Source: Takifugu bimaculatus
Lineage: Eukaryota > Chordata > Actinopteri > Tetraodontiformes > Tetraodontidae
Length of the DNA: 64,000 nucleotides
Reading direction: 5' to 3'
Assembly: GCA_004026145.2 (NCBI GenBank)
Contig: CP034983.1
Span: forward strand, 7,674,630-7,738,629
The notes beneath the pieces are model-generated. The model ran no database searches. It was given only the letters and a program-made list of their open reading frames with translations, and had not been told where the DNA came from. A program made the translations under genes and the position numbers. Below, piece after piece: positions 1-12,819 of this stretch (position 1 is its first letter; every line of letters starts with the position of its first letter).

Positions 1-1289
1 TATCACGCGGAGTAAGACGATGAGACACTTATTTACATTTATGTTGAGGATAAGAGAGCAGTTTAAAAGCATCGGAAAAGAGTTAAACTGGTTAGTGGAA
101 GATGAGAGGGTCATTATGTTCTTCATCCTGCCCACAGGCCCCCTAAATGGCACTAAAAGGTTGTCAGCAGACAGGCCAAAAAATGTTTCAGGATATTTTC
201 TTATCTTCATTGATTTTATCAGGCTGGAATCTAATGGGCCCTTCAATATGTAATCGCAATGATTTACTCTGTTGACATATTTCAGGGGGCATATTTTGGT
301 CTTTTACAGTGAACGTTTTCTTTGATTTGCACACTAACAGGGGCCAGTTGGATGGAAAATTGCAGATCTGGAAGGAAATCAGAGCAATGTGACACCCAGC
401 ATGTGATATCAGTTGCTTTTTTATTGAGAGGAGGGCGGTGGGAGCCAATGAGAGGTGGCGAAGCGATGAAGCTGCAACTCTATGTTGGCGTGCCAAAAAG
501 ACAGGCCAGTTGGAGCCTGTCCTGCGCTGAGGACACGCATGAAGCCTTTCATATTTCACGCTCCAGCCTCCAGCCTTGTTCAAAGGCAATTTTATGAATT
601 CTAAATTGTGAGTTCTCTCCTGTTTGATAATAACACTCTAAAATGATTTCATGTAGCTGGGATTTCATTTCAAACTTAACTACAAACATTTTAGTTTTTG
701 CCTAATCAACAAGTGTCGTATCCAAGACATTTGAACTCCAATTTGTTGTAGGGAGCCAACAGTTTCACTACTTTGGTTTGAACAGGACATTTGTTTCGAT
801 CCTAAGAATCATTTTCAGTTGTCATTAGGTCCCATAATGTATGCTTCACCGCGGTGCACCCAACTCATGCTGTCATAAAATTGACCCCCGGTCTTTACAA
901 TCCATCTTCATCTGTCGTGCTTTGTAAAATAGTGTCTTCGGGCCCTGAAGAGTTCAGGCTCTGATGCAAATTTTACTTGAAGTAAGCTGAAGGGACAGAC
1001 CTAATGGTGTTAAGCAAATTAGATCAGAGATGTGAGAAATGCATTTGTTCACATCCAGATAGAGCGAAGAGGGATGTGAAGGGATGGGGTCTAGAGACAG
1101 AAAAGAGCTATTTGTGGGCTGATATTTGGAAAAACAAAGGCCCCTCTCTCCCTGTGTGCCGCTCACTGTCCTTCTCTTTGTCTCAGCGCGGCAGTACTTT
1201 TACGCTCCTTTTGTCTCTGCATCGGTCAGTCATGGATCTGCTGTGTGTGGAATATATCATCCACCAGCGCCTGTTTCATATCAGGGCTG

Positions 1290-1420
1290 GGCTGATCTAT
1301 CAATGACACAGCTGCCTTTGCCTTTGCCCAATGTATCATTAAATTACTCTTTAATTAAATTAGCTCTGCTAATTATGATGGCTTAAATCAATCACCTGGT
1401 CAATAAAAAAGGTCCAAAGC
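1290..1420. promoter_or_regulatory. Candidate intronic enhancer, homeodomain-motif cluster
   Basis: The stretch is repeat-free and contains tttaattaaa (1350-1359, a perfect palindrome) and taatta (1370-1375). An atcaatcacctgg phrase near 1387 is compatible with a PBX-like site. This texture is typical of conserved vertebrate non-coding elements. No conservation data were available. Confidence 0.3.
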
Positions 1421-1497
1421 CTCGGGGGAGGTCTGAGACTTTTTTCCAAACCTCATCAATAACAGCCACAACAGGAGTGGGCTACTCTTGTGGTGGG

Positions 1498-1498
<1 letters not shown>

Positions 1499-1582
<84 letters not shown>
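1499..1582. repeat. TG/TA dinucleotide microsatellite
   Basis: A short TG run passes into about 38 uninterrupted TA units. The TA part is self-complementary and could extrude a cruciform. It is likely polymorphic. Confidence 0.97.
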
Positions 1583-1586
<4 letters not shown>

Positions 1587-2239
1587 CTTTGAATTAAGTT
1601 AGCATCGCTAGCATTTTGTCCAGAGCACTTGTAACTTGTTCAGGCTTCCTTAATCCTGTATAAATGCTGGATTCAGATGATGTTTAGTAGTTGAATAGCA
1701 AATGAGAGTTTTTAGACTAATTTAAAAAGAATACAGCAACTCTCCTGACACCCGACAAAGGTACAGTGAGTTGAGAAACTGGGGGCTCGGTATCTCTGCG
1801 GAGCTGTTGTGTATCCATGCATTAAGAAAGAGCTATGTGTGCTTTTCACAAATTAATCATCATTTTGAGCTTATTGAGTGGGAGGACAGTCTGCTTTTCA
1901 CTGCTCAGGGTGTCTAATCCATCTTTCAAACTGTGAAGGTCAGTGAGCAAATGAAATACCCCCCCATCCAAAAATACCACTTTAAGAATAGAAGTATGCT
2001 AATAATGCTAATTAGCACAATAAGCTGATGGTAAAACGTCATCCTTTCAATTCATCATTTGAATTGTCTAACTCATCAGTGTTTTGTAAAGCAAATGTTA
2101 TAGCAGTGGGTAAAAATGACAGCAGAGGGTACCAAACTGACACAAATACAGATAAATCAACAATTGGATGCTCAAAATACTCAAGGAGAGAATGTTTTAT
2201 TATGCGGTAAAGCCGGTAAACCTTTTGCACACTTTGTTG

Positions 2240-2520
2240 CCTGTTACTTTAGCAGGTAAATGATCCATCCTGCGGATCAGCCATTGTTGGCAGCCTTGCT
2301 GGAGTAGCAGAGGTGAGTGGGGACTTAACTATAACACCAGTCGGCAGGGGGTGTTTTTCATTTGGTTTTAATGACAGGCTTATATTCTGGGATAAAAGGC
2401 AACCAGAAAGCCATTTAGCCAGGCCTGCACTCTCAGCCAGACCAGAATGAGAGTGGCAAACTGCACCAATCAAGTGCACCCCAACAAGGTGGGGGATGGT
2501 GGTAGAACTGTGGTTCAGCA
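2240..2520. promoter_or_regulatory. Candidate conserved non-coding stretch
   Basis: About 280 repeat-free bases with balanced composition, including ttttaatgacaggcttat and ccaatcaagtgcaccc, motif types seen in developmental enhancers. The call rests on texture alone. Confidence 0.2.
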
Positions 2521-4576
2521 TTGCTTTTTTAAGAGAAATTGTTTGCGGTGTTGCATATGGTTGCAGCAGGTGACATCAGGAATGAACCCAGTGATCAAAG
2601 TGCTCTAATTAAGGAGGGAGAAAAAAATAAAAAGACTAAATCCAACAACTGACTGGAATCATGATGTGTTAGGAGCCAAGAAACAAGAGACATGAGATTA
2701 CTCAAATCAGTATTGGACTTTTGGCAGAATTGCAGGGAGAAGAAAAAAGATACAATTCATTAATTTTTACACTCCTGTGTCATAAAAAAACAACAAAAAC
2801 CATTGTGTTTGCCTGTTATTACAACATAAAACCCCAGCACACATACAAGGACTGCAGGGAACGCATACATAAGTTCATGTTTCAGTCAATCATCAACAGC
2901 AGAGCTCATAACAGCATCAGCGGGATTCTCGCTTCCAAACTCAAAACACATCCAAATCAAAAATACCACTTTCAAACAGAACCAGCAGGTCGATGTGCTT
3001 CTGGATGTAGTCGAGAAGGGATTTGGGAACATCTGCCTGTGTTATGATGGGGCTCAGTAGGGATGCTGCTACTACAACAACTCTGCACATCTACAGTGAC
3101 AGGAAAGTCCATTACAGATGGTATTCTGACAGATCAGCATCTTAATCCAAAATATTCCAATAAGGTTGGATACGCATATTTGAAACTCACAAATGCTTAG
3201 ACGAGTGTTGGCCCAAAAAAGAGTTCAGAAGAATTGTTTTAGCTCAAACCATCTGAAAAGGCTTCAGTTTTCACTTTCCCATCAGTTTAATCTGGTTTAT
3301 AATATATATATTTTTAATTTATTCTACTGAAAGAAATGAAAGCAGAAGGCTGCTGGAGCCTACTTTGTGAGTCTGACGCTAGATTTCTCAGAAATGACTT
3401 TTACAAAGTGACACAGAGTGGGTGGCCACTGTGGCAAAATCAGCAAATGGGGAACTGAAATGGGCTGATTGGCCCTCTAACAACTCTTCCCTCCTCACAC
3501 TTATTCCTAAGAGCTGTCCTGCTCCTTCGTCTCATTGCCTCACAAATCACACAGTCTAATTTTGTCCCATTTGCATCTGACTGTGGCCACTTTTGTTCTC
3601 CAACCAATGCAAATGAAAAGGGAGGTCTCATTCAGCCAGGATGGCGAAAGCAGCCACGGCTCAGGTTTGTCTGGGGCTCTTAAACGTGAGCGTTTACTGC
3701 CGGCCAGGATCGTTTTGTGTTCCATGAGCAACATAAAAGCACTGAACCCTCCAGTATAAACCAATGCAGCAAGCTGTTTGTGGCAATTAGCAGCTCTGTG
3801 GAAAGATGTGTGGCTTAAAATGGTGAGTGGACAAAGTGTGGAACAAATGAAAACGCACAGTAAACAACATGTTTACTGCCTCAGACCTAGTATGACGGTA
3901 CAAAGCTGTGCTATAACATACAATATAGTACTAATACTCAATTAATGTATTTTTTTCACAAATGTAAGATTATTTACAGCTATTAAAGGTGAAAATGATT
4001 TCATAGGATGAGTCAGGACTATGGCTCTGATTCGGCTTTGTTCTTTACTGTCCGTGCTGGTTTGGCTCCATGCTGGAAGCCCCATTTTATTCCTAGAAGT
4101 CATTATTGTCTCCGGCTAAGGTGCCCCTGCTCCCTGTGATTTGTGGGTAATGAGCTGGCACCCCCCTGCCCGTGTTCAATTATTCTCATTGAGAAAGTGA
4201 TTTTTCACTCCACGGAGCAAATCGGAGAAGGGGAAAGCATGAACTCTAATCAAGAATTAACATGTTCCCGACCAACAGAGGAGCTAACAACTGCCAGGCT
4301 AACGCTGTCGCAGGTGAGTGATGAAGAGCGATGAGAGGAACGAGGATCAGAAATAAGACAACCATATCCATCTAGTGTTGTGAGATAAATTTAAGAAAAA
4401 CAAAACTTGTTTTGTTATGCTGCATTTTCCTCCTCATGAGCTCTGAATAGGAAAGAAAATTAAAAAGTCTTTTCATTCTCAGAGGTGAATGTTTGCGTCG
4501 ATGGAATCAACAAGGCTCCAAAACATTCCTATTCTCTGACATATCATTTAAGCCCTTATCCGAACTGTGTGATCAA

Positions 4577-4609
<33 letters not shown>

Positions 4610-4614
4610 CGCAC

Positions 4615-4687
<73 letters not shown>
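4577..4687. repeat. CA microsatellite
   Basis: About 55 CA units with three CG-containing interruptions in the left half. Histidine- or valine/cysteine-rich open frames over it are artefacts of the repeat. Confidence 0.97.
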
Positions 4688-4691
<4 letters not shown>

Positions 4692-5514
4692 CTGACAGTC
4701 AGTTTAAATGTTCCTGGCCAAAAAAGTGTGGGGAAACAAAAAAGAGTTCCAACACTGTTTGATGGTAAAGCAGGACTTAAGGAAGACAGCTTTGAGAAGA
4801 ACTTAGAATGGCAGGTGTTTCTTTCCAAAGAAGCTGATTTGTGATAAAAGAAAATTGTTGTGATTTCTCTTCCTTGGTCCCCCGTTGACAGCCTTTTCTC
4901 ACACTGTCCCTGGGAACTACATTTGTCTTCAGTGTTATGTGCCTGGGATTAAGCTGTGGAAAGTTGCTCTGAATTGTTAAAAACCAATTTATCTCCTTCT
5001 CATTCTTGGCCTGTCCTTGTGAGCGCTGCATGTGAAGGTGAGAGGGGAGCCACGCTGCATAATAATGGAGCGCAGAGTCAGTGTGTGAAGAGTGCAGGGA
5101 TAAGAAAACTGGAGTTAGAAACTATCTCAAACATTCTCTAAACATCACTTTGGACTGGAACATTTCCAGACCTCCTCCTACATGTTTGTTTGTCCTGTGT
5201 GAACTCCTCCTTCTGTGAACTGGTGACATCACTTTTACCAACACACCCCAGAGGTTCCATGGCTTCGCTCCTGTGAAGATTGATTGATGATACAGACTGC
5301 GTGGATTGGAAGGAAAGACCATCAATTAATTTGTTATAAGACTCTTTTTTTTGCATAAAATGTGCTATCAGATATTCAGATATCAGCTAATATGTGTTAG
5401 CAATTAACCTGAAATTGCATCACATATGCCATATTAATGGGTTTATCTGAATGTCTCACCTGTTGATAGGATATTTTAATAATAACTCAATACTACATAA
5501 TTTAAGACATGTTT

Positions 5515-5559
5515 TAATTATTATTATTCTAATTGTTAGTCTAATTATTATTATTATTC

Positions 5560-5642
<83 letters not shown>

Positions 5643-5659
5643 GTTGTTGTTGTTGTTGT

Positions 5660-5693
<34 letters not shown>
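5515..5693. repeat. Compound trinucleotide repeat: AAT, ATT, GTT, AGT
   Basis: Blocks in order are degenerate TTA, about ten AAT, about seventeen ATT, about seven GTT and about eleven AGT. AAT followed directly by ATT forms a long inverted repeat. Confidence 0.97.
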
Positions 5694-6904
5694 TTTTTTT
5701 CTTTGTTTACCTGGTTATATAAGGGTTTTAAACCATGAATTAGCTTCACTGTTGGGAGGAAGCAATGTTTCTGACACATAGACAAGTCTGAGGAGTATCT
5801 GTAATATTTAACACAAAGAATTGTGAATCCATAAATTATCCATGCACTTGACCTCACCCCGTTGACCACAGAGACCTCAAAGCCAAAAATTCTATAACTG
5901 TGTCTCTAAACTGCTGCAGGACAACCATGTTGGGGCCCGACTGCATGTTTTTGGAATGAGGGCCGTTTTGTCCGTGCACAAAAGCAAAACCCCTCGTTGC
6001 TCATTATCTAACACTGGCCCGACTTTTAAGACGGAAATAAGACGGCAGATTGGCGAGGGTGGAGGGGAGTGTCCACCTGTTTCTGATTCCTGCCTGGACT
6101 GACAGAGGCGAACGTGTCAGTCAGGCAGTGTTTCTGTTTTCTCTCCATGCTCAACTGCTCTAACAGCGCCTGCAGCTCACCCTGAGGTCTGCAGATTCCA
6201 TCAGCTCTACCCAGGAACAAGAGCTGCAGACATTAAATACCAGGAATTAAGCCAAATGGTCTCACTTAAGGCCTTTTTTCCCTTCATATTAAAAAAATAT
6301 CCATCCATCCATACTTCTATTGTTTTTTTTACAGGTCCTGATTCTAAACTTGTGAGGTACTGGGCATCGTTAACAGTCTTCTGTTGTGATGCACAGTTTA
6401 ACTGAGCTATGCTAAAAATTTGATTTTAGCATCTCATCAGGCCTTTTCCAAGTTTACTTTTAACAGGCGAATTCCAATTACATGTTCTCCTCCTCAACAC
6501 TAAGTAGCAATATGCTACTTAAATGTGGAAAATCATACAGCTTTGTTCATCTTGTTCATAATGAAACAGGTTTGTTATTGTTATCATGACCGACTTTCTA
6601 AGATGTTTCTGTTCCAGCCAGCCAGCGCGGAGGTTCTGGACATTTCCCACATGCGTTGTCTCGTTTAACCCGCTTATACATAGTGGAGAATCACATTATC
6701 TCGGTGTCTACAGGGGCTACACCTGTGAGGATGTTTGATCTGTTAGAGACACATGAAGATAGGAAATCAGGCATTAAACAATTTTGATTGGACAGTAATG
6801 TCAACGCAGCACAGCGCGCACATCGTGGATCTGTCCCACTAGCGATGTAGAATCTCGTCCTCCAAGCAAGAAATCTCGTGAGATCACATGCTATCTAACA
6901 TAGC

Positions 6905-7288
6905 TGTTGGGGTCCAGGGTTCCGGGTTGTGTTTTCCTGCAGGGGGCGTGGAGGAGTCATTATTGGCAACAGCTGGCGCTGCAGGCAGCCGCACCTGTCG
7001 GCAATTTCCATCAGGCCACCTATTTAAGGAGGGAGTGCCTGCCTACCAGTGTTGTTTTGGTGGGTTCCCCTGCTTGTTTGAGGTCTCCATGCTGTCCTGC
7101 TGGACTTGTGAATGTGCAGAACCTGACTCCTGTGTTGGCTCTGGGCTGGAGCTCTCTCTGCAGCCCTGGAAGATTAAACTAGTGCTTCCCTGCAGTCCAG
7201 GAGGACTGACTACCAGTTTGAGTTTGGTTGAATAAAACCTGATTTTGGACTTTTTATCACTGCGTTCTTGCCTGCTTTTGGGTCAACA
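6905..7288 (+). mobile_element. LTR-like remnant with TATA and polyadenylation signals
   Basis: The segment begins tgttgggg and ends gggtcaaca, so the termini form a short inverted TGTTG/CAACA pair. A tatttaag TATA-like box lies near 7020 and an aataaa signal near 7232. Its length (384 bp) and layout resemble the solo LTR at 12820. No target duplication is visible (left tagc, right tgga), so the boundaries are provisional. It could instead be part of a larger degraded element. Confidence 0.5.
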
Positions 7289-7552
7289 TGGAAGAGGACA
7301 TATAAGAAGAGGGACCGATGGATGTCTTGGGACTATTTTAAAATTAAAAGACTGTGAAGAAAACCTTGAAAGCAGTGCCACCAGTCTTGTTATTTACTCC
7401 TGCTTTCTTGTTCTTCAGTCAGCTTACTTCATGGTTGGCTACAATTCACTCTGATCACACCTCAGACCACAGGATAAACTTATGAAGCATAAATAAGGGG
7501 GGAAATCAGTACAAAAACAACCACCAGGGCTTCAATGTTAGTCAGACTAAGG

Positions 7553-7625
7553 CATTTACTGTAAATCCCGCACAATAGAGCGCACCTGACAAGCCGCACC
7601 ACCCAAATTTAAAAAAAATAAAAAA
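7553..7625 (+). mobile_element. DNA-transposon end remnant (GCGCACC..AAGCCGCACC type)
   Basis: The stretch reads tttactgtaaatcccgcac, then gagcgcacctgacaagccg, then an A-rich run. I recognise this as resembling one end of an abundant teleost DNA element whose ends carry GCGCAC and AAGCCGCACC blocks. The matching opposite end was not found within the next 800 bases, so it is a truncated or diverged copy. Family name is not assigned. Confidence 0.4.
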
Positions 7626-8503
7626 TACACATATAAGCTGCCTCTGACTATGACCCACAGACGGTCACTTTGAGATCTCATTTGGTGTTAACGGAGGCCA
7701 TCTTACAAAAGATCTATATATGCAAAAATAAGCCTTAAGTAGCTGTTAGTTGTATCATCAAGCAAATGACCTGCAATTCTGTGTTTGTGGTGAATGGAGA
7801 TTGTTGAATAGTGACCGCTGATTTATATTTTTTGTAATGCCATTAAGGCGGCGAAGTGAAAACGACCACATCAGTTCTCAGCTCAGGTCAGAGTGTGTTG
7901 CTGTGCTGATTTGATTGTCGCTTTACTGCAGAGACATTAAATAAAAGAATGGTTCACTGATGCATTATTAAAAATAAGTTAGAAAAACAAAATAAACAAG
8001 TCCACAGATCCATCTGTGTTGTCATGCTGTGATCCTTTTGATTAATTGGGACAAAATAGGAAAAGAGCGTGTTCAGACAGCTACAGCTTGAAACCGATTG
8101 GTCTTATCTTGTTTCAGCATGTCGGCTTAAACCGGGCACTTCGCCACTTTGGTTGTCTTTACTTGCCAGACAAGGTGTCTCATTTAGACAACGCAGCTAT
8201 GAAAGAGAGCCGGCGGCTTGATCAAAAATCAAAGAGAGTCGCTTCCACTTGAACACAACTTCATTATGTAATGCTGTGTATATTTCAATCTACCTGAATT
8301 TAACAGTTTGCAACAGCCACAACTGTTTAACACAGCTTTCCAGCACTGCAATAAAAGCAGTAATGTGACAATTTAATGTCTCAACCCAGCAGCAGCAGTG
8401 TGGACTCTGTGCCAAGTGGAGGAGCTCTACAAACACAATGAGACAACCACACCAGATGGAGGCAGCAGCAGCATCGCCACCACCTGAACATGCTGAAAAA
8501 AAG

Positions 8504-8787
8504 TCCATCCATCCATCGATCTACAATCCATCCACCCATCCATTCATTCATCCATCCACCCACCCATCTATACATCCACCCATTCATCCATCCATCCAAC
8601 TATTCATCATCATCTGTCCATCAAACATTAATCTATCCATCCAGTGATCCATCCACCCACCCATCCATACATCCACACAATCATTTTTTCCATCCACCCA
8701 TCCATCCATCCATCCATCCATCCATCCATCCATCCATCCATCCATCCATCCATCTACCCATCCATCCATAGATCCATCCATCCATCG
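8504..8787. repeat. Tetranucleotide repeat (CATC/ATCC), imperfect
   Basis: About 280 bases of CCAT-type units with many substitutions on the left and a purer core at about 8696-8752. Confidence 0.97.
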
Positions 8788-10674
8788 AACATGTAAACAG
8801 TTATCCATATTTAACTTATCTTGAACAAATCTTGAAATGAGTTGTTGACTATATTATTGAGCCCTGCTCTAAACAGTACACATAATCCCCTTAATCTCTG
8901 TTCTTTTGTGATGATTTTGCACAGCTCTGTGTTCCTCCATGTGAACTATTTTGATTGGGTTAAACCCTTCTGTGACTGACAGCTGGTGTCAGTCCAACCT
9001 CTGGTGCGGATCGTGCTAATGGCCTTCAGCTCCGGTACTTCATCATGGCCACAAAATAATACAGCAGGGAGGTACTCAGGCAGATCCAAATATGTGTATG
9101 CATGTTTAATCGTGCGTGCGTGTCCGTGTCTGAGTGGGAAGGCCCATTAGCATTCATCAGCAGGATAATAGGCCAGCATGCTTGTCAGCTGTTTGTATAA
9201 AGTCCTAAAGTGCTGGTGTTTATGTGCCGATGCCACATTTGACAAGAGGGCTGGAGCTCCAGAGAGCTGAAACACGACCTTGGACAGAGACGTTCAACAG
9301 TTTGCTGCACAACAGAACAGCATAAAAACACAAAAACGGGGCATCAGAACTCCTTTGGCAACAATGACTCCTCGAATACCCTGTATAGTTCATGATGAAC
9401 AAGGCTACTACCGGAGCTGAAAGGCAGCTGGGTACCGGCAAATAAATGATTGTTATTAGACTTCAGTGCTGGATTCCAACTCACATTTTCTCTTGTGTCA
9501 TATGTGTGTTCTGTCTGCCTGTACTTTCATGAGGTCAAGCTATATTTGACAGAAGCCTGATCAGAAAAAAGGATTTTAGACTTACATAGCAGGATATATT
9601 TATTCATGAGTCTCCTGCTGGTAATATTCATGTCCAAAATATGAGTCTGACTGAGCATTTGCTTCAGATAGTATAGAAAAGGTATATGTGGTCCACCTTC
9701 CTCTGAAATCTCTTTTCTCAATTTTACTCAACCTGACTTGACATTCTAATTCAAGAGAAGTTCGGCTTAGATATAAATGGTAAAGGCTGCTGAAAATGGA
9801 TGAAATAGAGCTTCCACGTGTACGAAGGCTGTCACAGGAGGACTTGATGTCAGGAGAAGTGCTGGAAGGTGGAAGTCTGAAGATCAGAGACTTTAAAAGA
9901 TGTGGCTGCAGGATGATCAGTGTGTCAGGGAGCAGAAACAACAGAAATCATATTTTAGTTTTTAGTTTTTTCCTCCCTTTATTTTTAACCAGATGAACAT
10001 ACGAGAGAAATAAATAACTGGAAGAACAAATACCTGTTAATTAGTTTGATTAGTTTGAAGACCTGAGCGTGCACATGCGTGCACTCATTATCTCAGCCCG
10101 CCTTTGGCTCTGATCACAGCGGTTCTCAACTAATCCAGTATGTGTATTTTTATCCCACAACACTTCTGCGCCACAAACCCATCAGATAAAATATGAAACA
10201 GTCACACGTGGGAGGGAAGGAGCAAGGTACAGTGAGCTGACAAAAGAAAGAAGCGTCTCTCCGAAACCAGCATCACCTCTAACCAGCAGATTTGTGTTTT
10301 CTGAGTCATCGCGAGTTGCGCGGCTGTCAGATTACAAAGGCTCCGGTTGCACCCAGAAATTAGTGGCTGTGTACTTGCTGTCAGGCCAGCAGCTCCTCAG
10401 GATGATGTTCAAACACTGATGTTGGTAGGACACCAGCTCTGGTGGAATAATTTCACATTTCATGAGATTAAACATTCAGGAATATGGGCAAACCTGCAGT
10501 GATCATGGACTTGGAAATTAATTTGGGATAAACACATTTTAGAAATGTTTTAGAAAGATACTGAAGTCTGAAAATAAAACCACTTTATCATAGATCAGAA
10601 GCCAAAAGAGGATTTTATCTATTACTAATGCATAATAATCTGTATCAAAATAAATATTGAGACTGTGAGACCTC

Positions 10675-10868
10675 TCATGCAGGACCCTCAGCAGGAGGGT
10701 CCCTCTACATGAGCCTGGTCCTGCTCAAGGTTTCTTCCTGTTAAAGGGGAGTTGCCACCGTTGCTTGTCTGGGGTTAGGCCCTGGGATTCTGGAAAGCGC
10801 CTTGAAACAATTTTGATTGTAAAAGACGCTATATAAGTAAAGATTGATTTGATTTAATTGATTTGATT
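10675..10868 (+). mobile_element. 3' end of a non-LTR retroelement (LINE/SINE tail)
   Basis: The segment holds a phrase dispersed very widely in percomorph fish genomes: caaggtttcttcctgttaaa, followed by an agcgcc box and a gctatataagtaaag tail. It ends in short imperfect repeats of attgatttgattt. The 5' part is missing, as expected for a 5'-truncated insertion. I cannot separate a LINE 3' end from a SINE that shares that tail. Confidence 0.65.
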
Positions 10869-11803
10869 CATGAACCTGACAATCAGTATAAATGTTAAAG
10901 CTGGATCATGGACATGAAAAATGTAAAAATGTCGCACCGGACGCTGACCCTTGAAGGAGAAATCAATTTAACACCTCCTACATGGGTTAAAGTGGTGCTG
11001 AAGTGATGGCTGGACAGAGGCGGACAGACACGAAGAGGCCCTCTTTACGGAGCACTCAGTGGCCAAGGTCACCCCTGCTCTCAGCACGCAGAGCCCCTGT
11101 CACTTTTAATAACTTACAGAGATTTTCTCCCATCTCTGACAGGTTAAGCAGTGCAGAGATCAGTCGCAGAGGGAGTGTAGCGGCAACCGAGCAAGGAAGT
11201 GTAACGAACAGGGCATACAGCTGCTGTACGAACGGCCCGTGTACGTAGAACAGATGATGCCCGATTCTGGCGTTTGTTTAGTTACTGCTGAGTTTAGTGC
11301 ACCATTGCGCTTGATCTGAGCTACTCTGACAAAAAACAGAACAATATGAGGCACACAGAAATCTCATTTTCTTTTCTTGCAAATCAGGTTTGGGCTACAG
11401 TGAGACGTTTAGGGTATCAATCAAGCTGCAAAAGAATTGTTTGGGGGCAACCTGATACAGCACAGTGGCAATGGAAATATCTATAAATCATCATATATGT
11501 CAATAAATATATGGAAGAACACCCGATTTACATGACCATGTTTTTGCAAAACTTGAGTTCTGTTTTGGCTCTCCCTTTTTGCAAAATGGCACGGTATTAT
11601 GGTTTCAGGGAGATCCAGTTGCTGCAAGTGTTCGTGGACCGTATGATGAATGATCAGAAGAAGAATCATGGCAACGATGGCAGATTGGAGGCACAACCTT
11701 GTGTACCTGCTATTGTCTATTGAGATATCTTGAAGAAGAAAACTGTGGCCAACTTAAAAAAGAATGCAGGACAGGGCCAAACGTCCAAATGAGGCCTCCG
11801 TAC

Positions 11804-11941
11804 CTGTTCCTGACGGTCAAGCCAGCGGTCTACCATTGGATGGTTGGCACTGAGAGACGATCGCGTGGTCTCCCTCTGGAACTGAGTGGTCCAGCCACTC
11901 GCATCCCGAGGCAGGCTCCTATAAGCGTGCCCTCCTCTGCC
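11804..11941 (-). CDS. pard3: PARD3 (Par-3) coding exon, probably exon 5: linker before PDZ1
   Basis: This 138-base exon encodes 46 residues. It opens GRGGHAYRSLPRD, continues with W-TTQFQR and RSSLSANHPMV, and ends with the charged DRWLDRQEQ. It aligns with human PARD3 YRSLPRD..NQFQRD..RSSLSASHPMV..WLEKQEQ. The region is linker between the N-terminal oligomerisation domain and PDZ1, with no known catalytic role. The acceptor follows a pyrimidine tract and reads cgtgtgcag. A second AG lies five bases in, but using it would break the frame with exon 4, so the first AG is chosen. The donor is gtacgg, a permitted but imperfect site. Phase 0 in, 0 out, so skipping this exon would keep the frame. 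The first residues (GRGGHA against human KDEN) are the least certain part. Confidence 0.94.
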
Positions 11942-12819
11942 CTGCACACGACCAAGAAGAAAAGGAAATGTGGTTTTACATTAAAGCCGCAGCACAAAAA
12001 CAAATAATTAAAGATAATAATTGTTCAAGCGTTGCATCTGTGTAAAAGCTGTAGTGTTATATCATATTGGGAGAATCTGTCTTCCAGATGTATTTGCTTT
12101 TAAACCGGTAGTTTCATGTGTTGGTGCTATCAAACACATTGGACCACAGACAATGTGTGATGGAAGCCGCTCAGTTGATCTTGGATTTGTGCCACACACG
12201 GCGAACATGTTGTTCATTCAAGTCTCGTTCCATTCCATTCCATTCCCAAACCCTAACCTTTCCACACAGCCGCTAATAAGAGGCCTCTAATAATAGGACA
12301 GCCACAGCTGAGCTCTTCCATTACACAAAAAGCACCCTCAAAATGTTCCTACCAAGGTAATGTCACACTCGCAGGCTCGGCCCGACTTATTAGAAAGGCC
12401 AAAAGCACAAAAAAGCACAGGAACGCACAAGATTACATTCGGCACAGCCCGCTTTGGCACTGTGTTTGCTACGAATGAAGGTCACAGCGCTGAAATCATT
12501 TGAATAAAAATGGAAAACAAAATAACATTAAAAACCACAATGAAGAAGCTATTCAGATAGGCTGACAAAGCCACGGGAAGGTGTTTGAGTCAGTTACAAA
12601 ACAGCTGCTGGAAAGGGAGACAGGAAGAACAGATCCACTTAATGGGAAACAAATAAAATATATTATTAACCTTAAATGTACACTATGGGCAAGACATGCT
12701 TGTGGTAATAAAATGAGGATCTTTTGAAGTCACATATGTTTTAGTGCAGTTGAATGTGGTTTGACGAGGGTCAAGGATGCGCTGCAGATGGGCCTCTAAA
12801 ACCCAACCGGACACGTGGG

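Larger units (their letters stand above)
1..11803 (-). other. pard3: PARD3 intron 5 (partial): no exon seen
   Basis: This is the intron downstream of exon 5, running off the left end of the window. By family knowledge the next exon should encode an acidic stretch leading to LDDMVKLVEV and PDZ1 (GGPLGIHVVPF). I found no reverse-complement match to those motifs here. Contents are a TA/TG microsatellite, a CA microsatellite, an AAT/GTT/AGT compound repeat, an LTR-like remnant, a DNA-transposon remnant, an ATCC-type repeat, and a non-LTR tail near 10.7 kb. Two repeat-free enhancer-like stretches (about 1290-1420 and 2240-2520) are listed separately. The remaining stretches are AT-rich unique sequence in which I see nothing specific. 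Confidence 0.85.

Noticed and set aside
4485..4844. Open frames encoding long His-Thr or Val-Cys runs
   Set aside because: They are translations of the CA/GT microsatellite. The same artefact explains the frames over 17080, 45250, 49080, 55780 and 60750.
5451..5869. Poly-Ile/Leu/Ser open frames on both strands
   Set aside because: They are direct translations of the AAT/ATT/GTT/AGT repeat, with no unique conserved flanks.
6872..6890. tctcgtgaga as a core-promoter (TCTCGCGAGA) element
   Set aside because: One mismatch from the motif, with no CpG island, no exon and no other promoter signal nearby.
8504..8787. CRISPR-like regularly spaced repeat
   Set aside because: Units are four bases and contiguous, without unique spacers, in a vertebrate intron.
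8490..8808. His-Pro-Ser-Ile and Trp-Met-Asp-Gly repeat proteins
   Set aside because: They are translations of the CATC/GGAT tetranucleotide repeat in several frames. The frame over 29956-30029 that runs on from PARD3 exon 3 is read-through past the donor, not coding.
1..11700. Exon encoding LDDMVKLVEV / PDZ1 (GGPLGIHVVPF)
   Set aside because: I searched by eye for its reverse complement and did not find it. It is probably left of the window.
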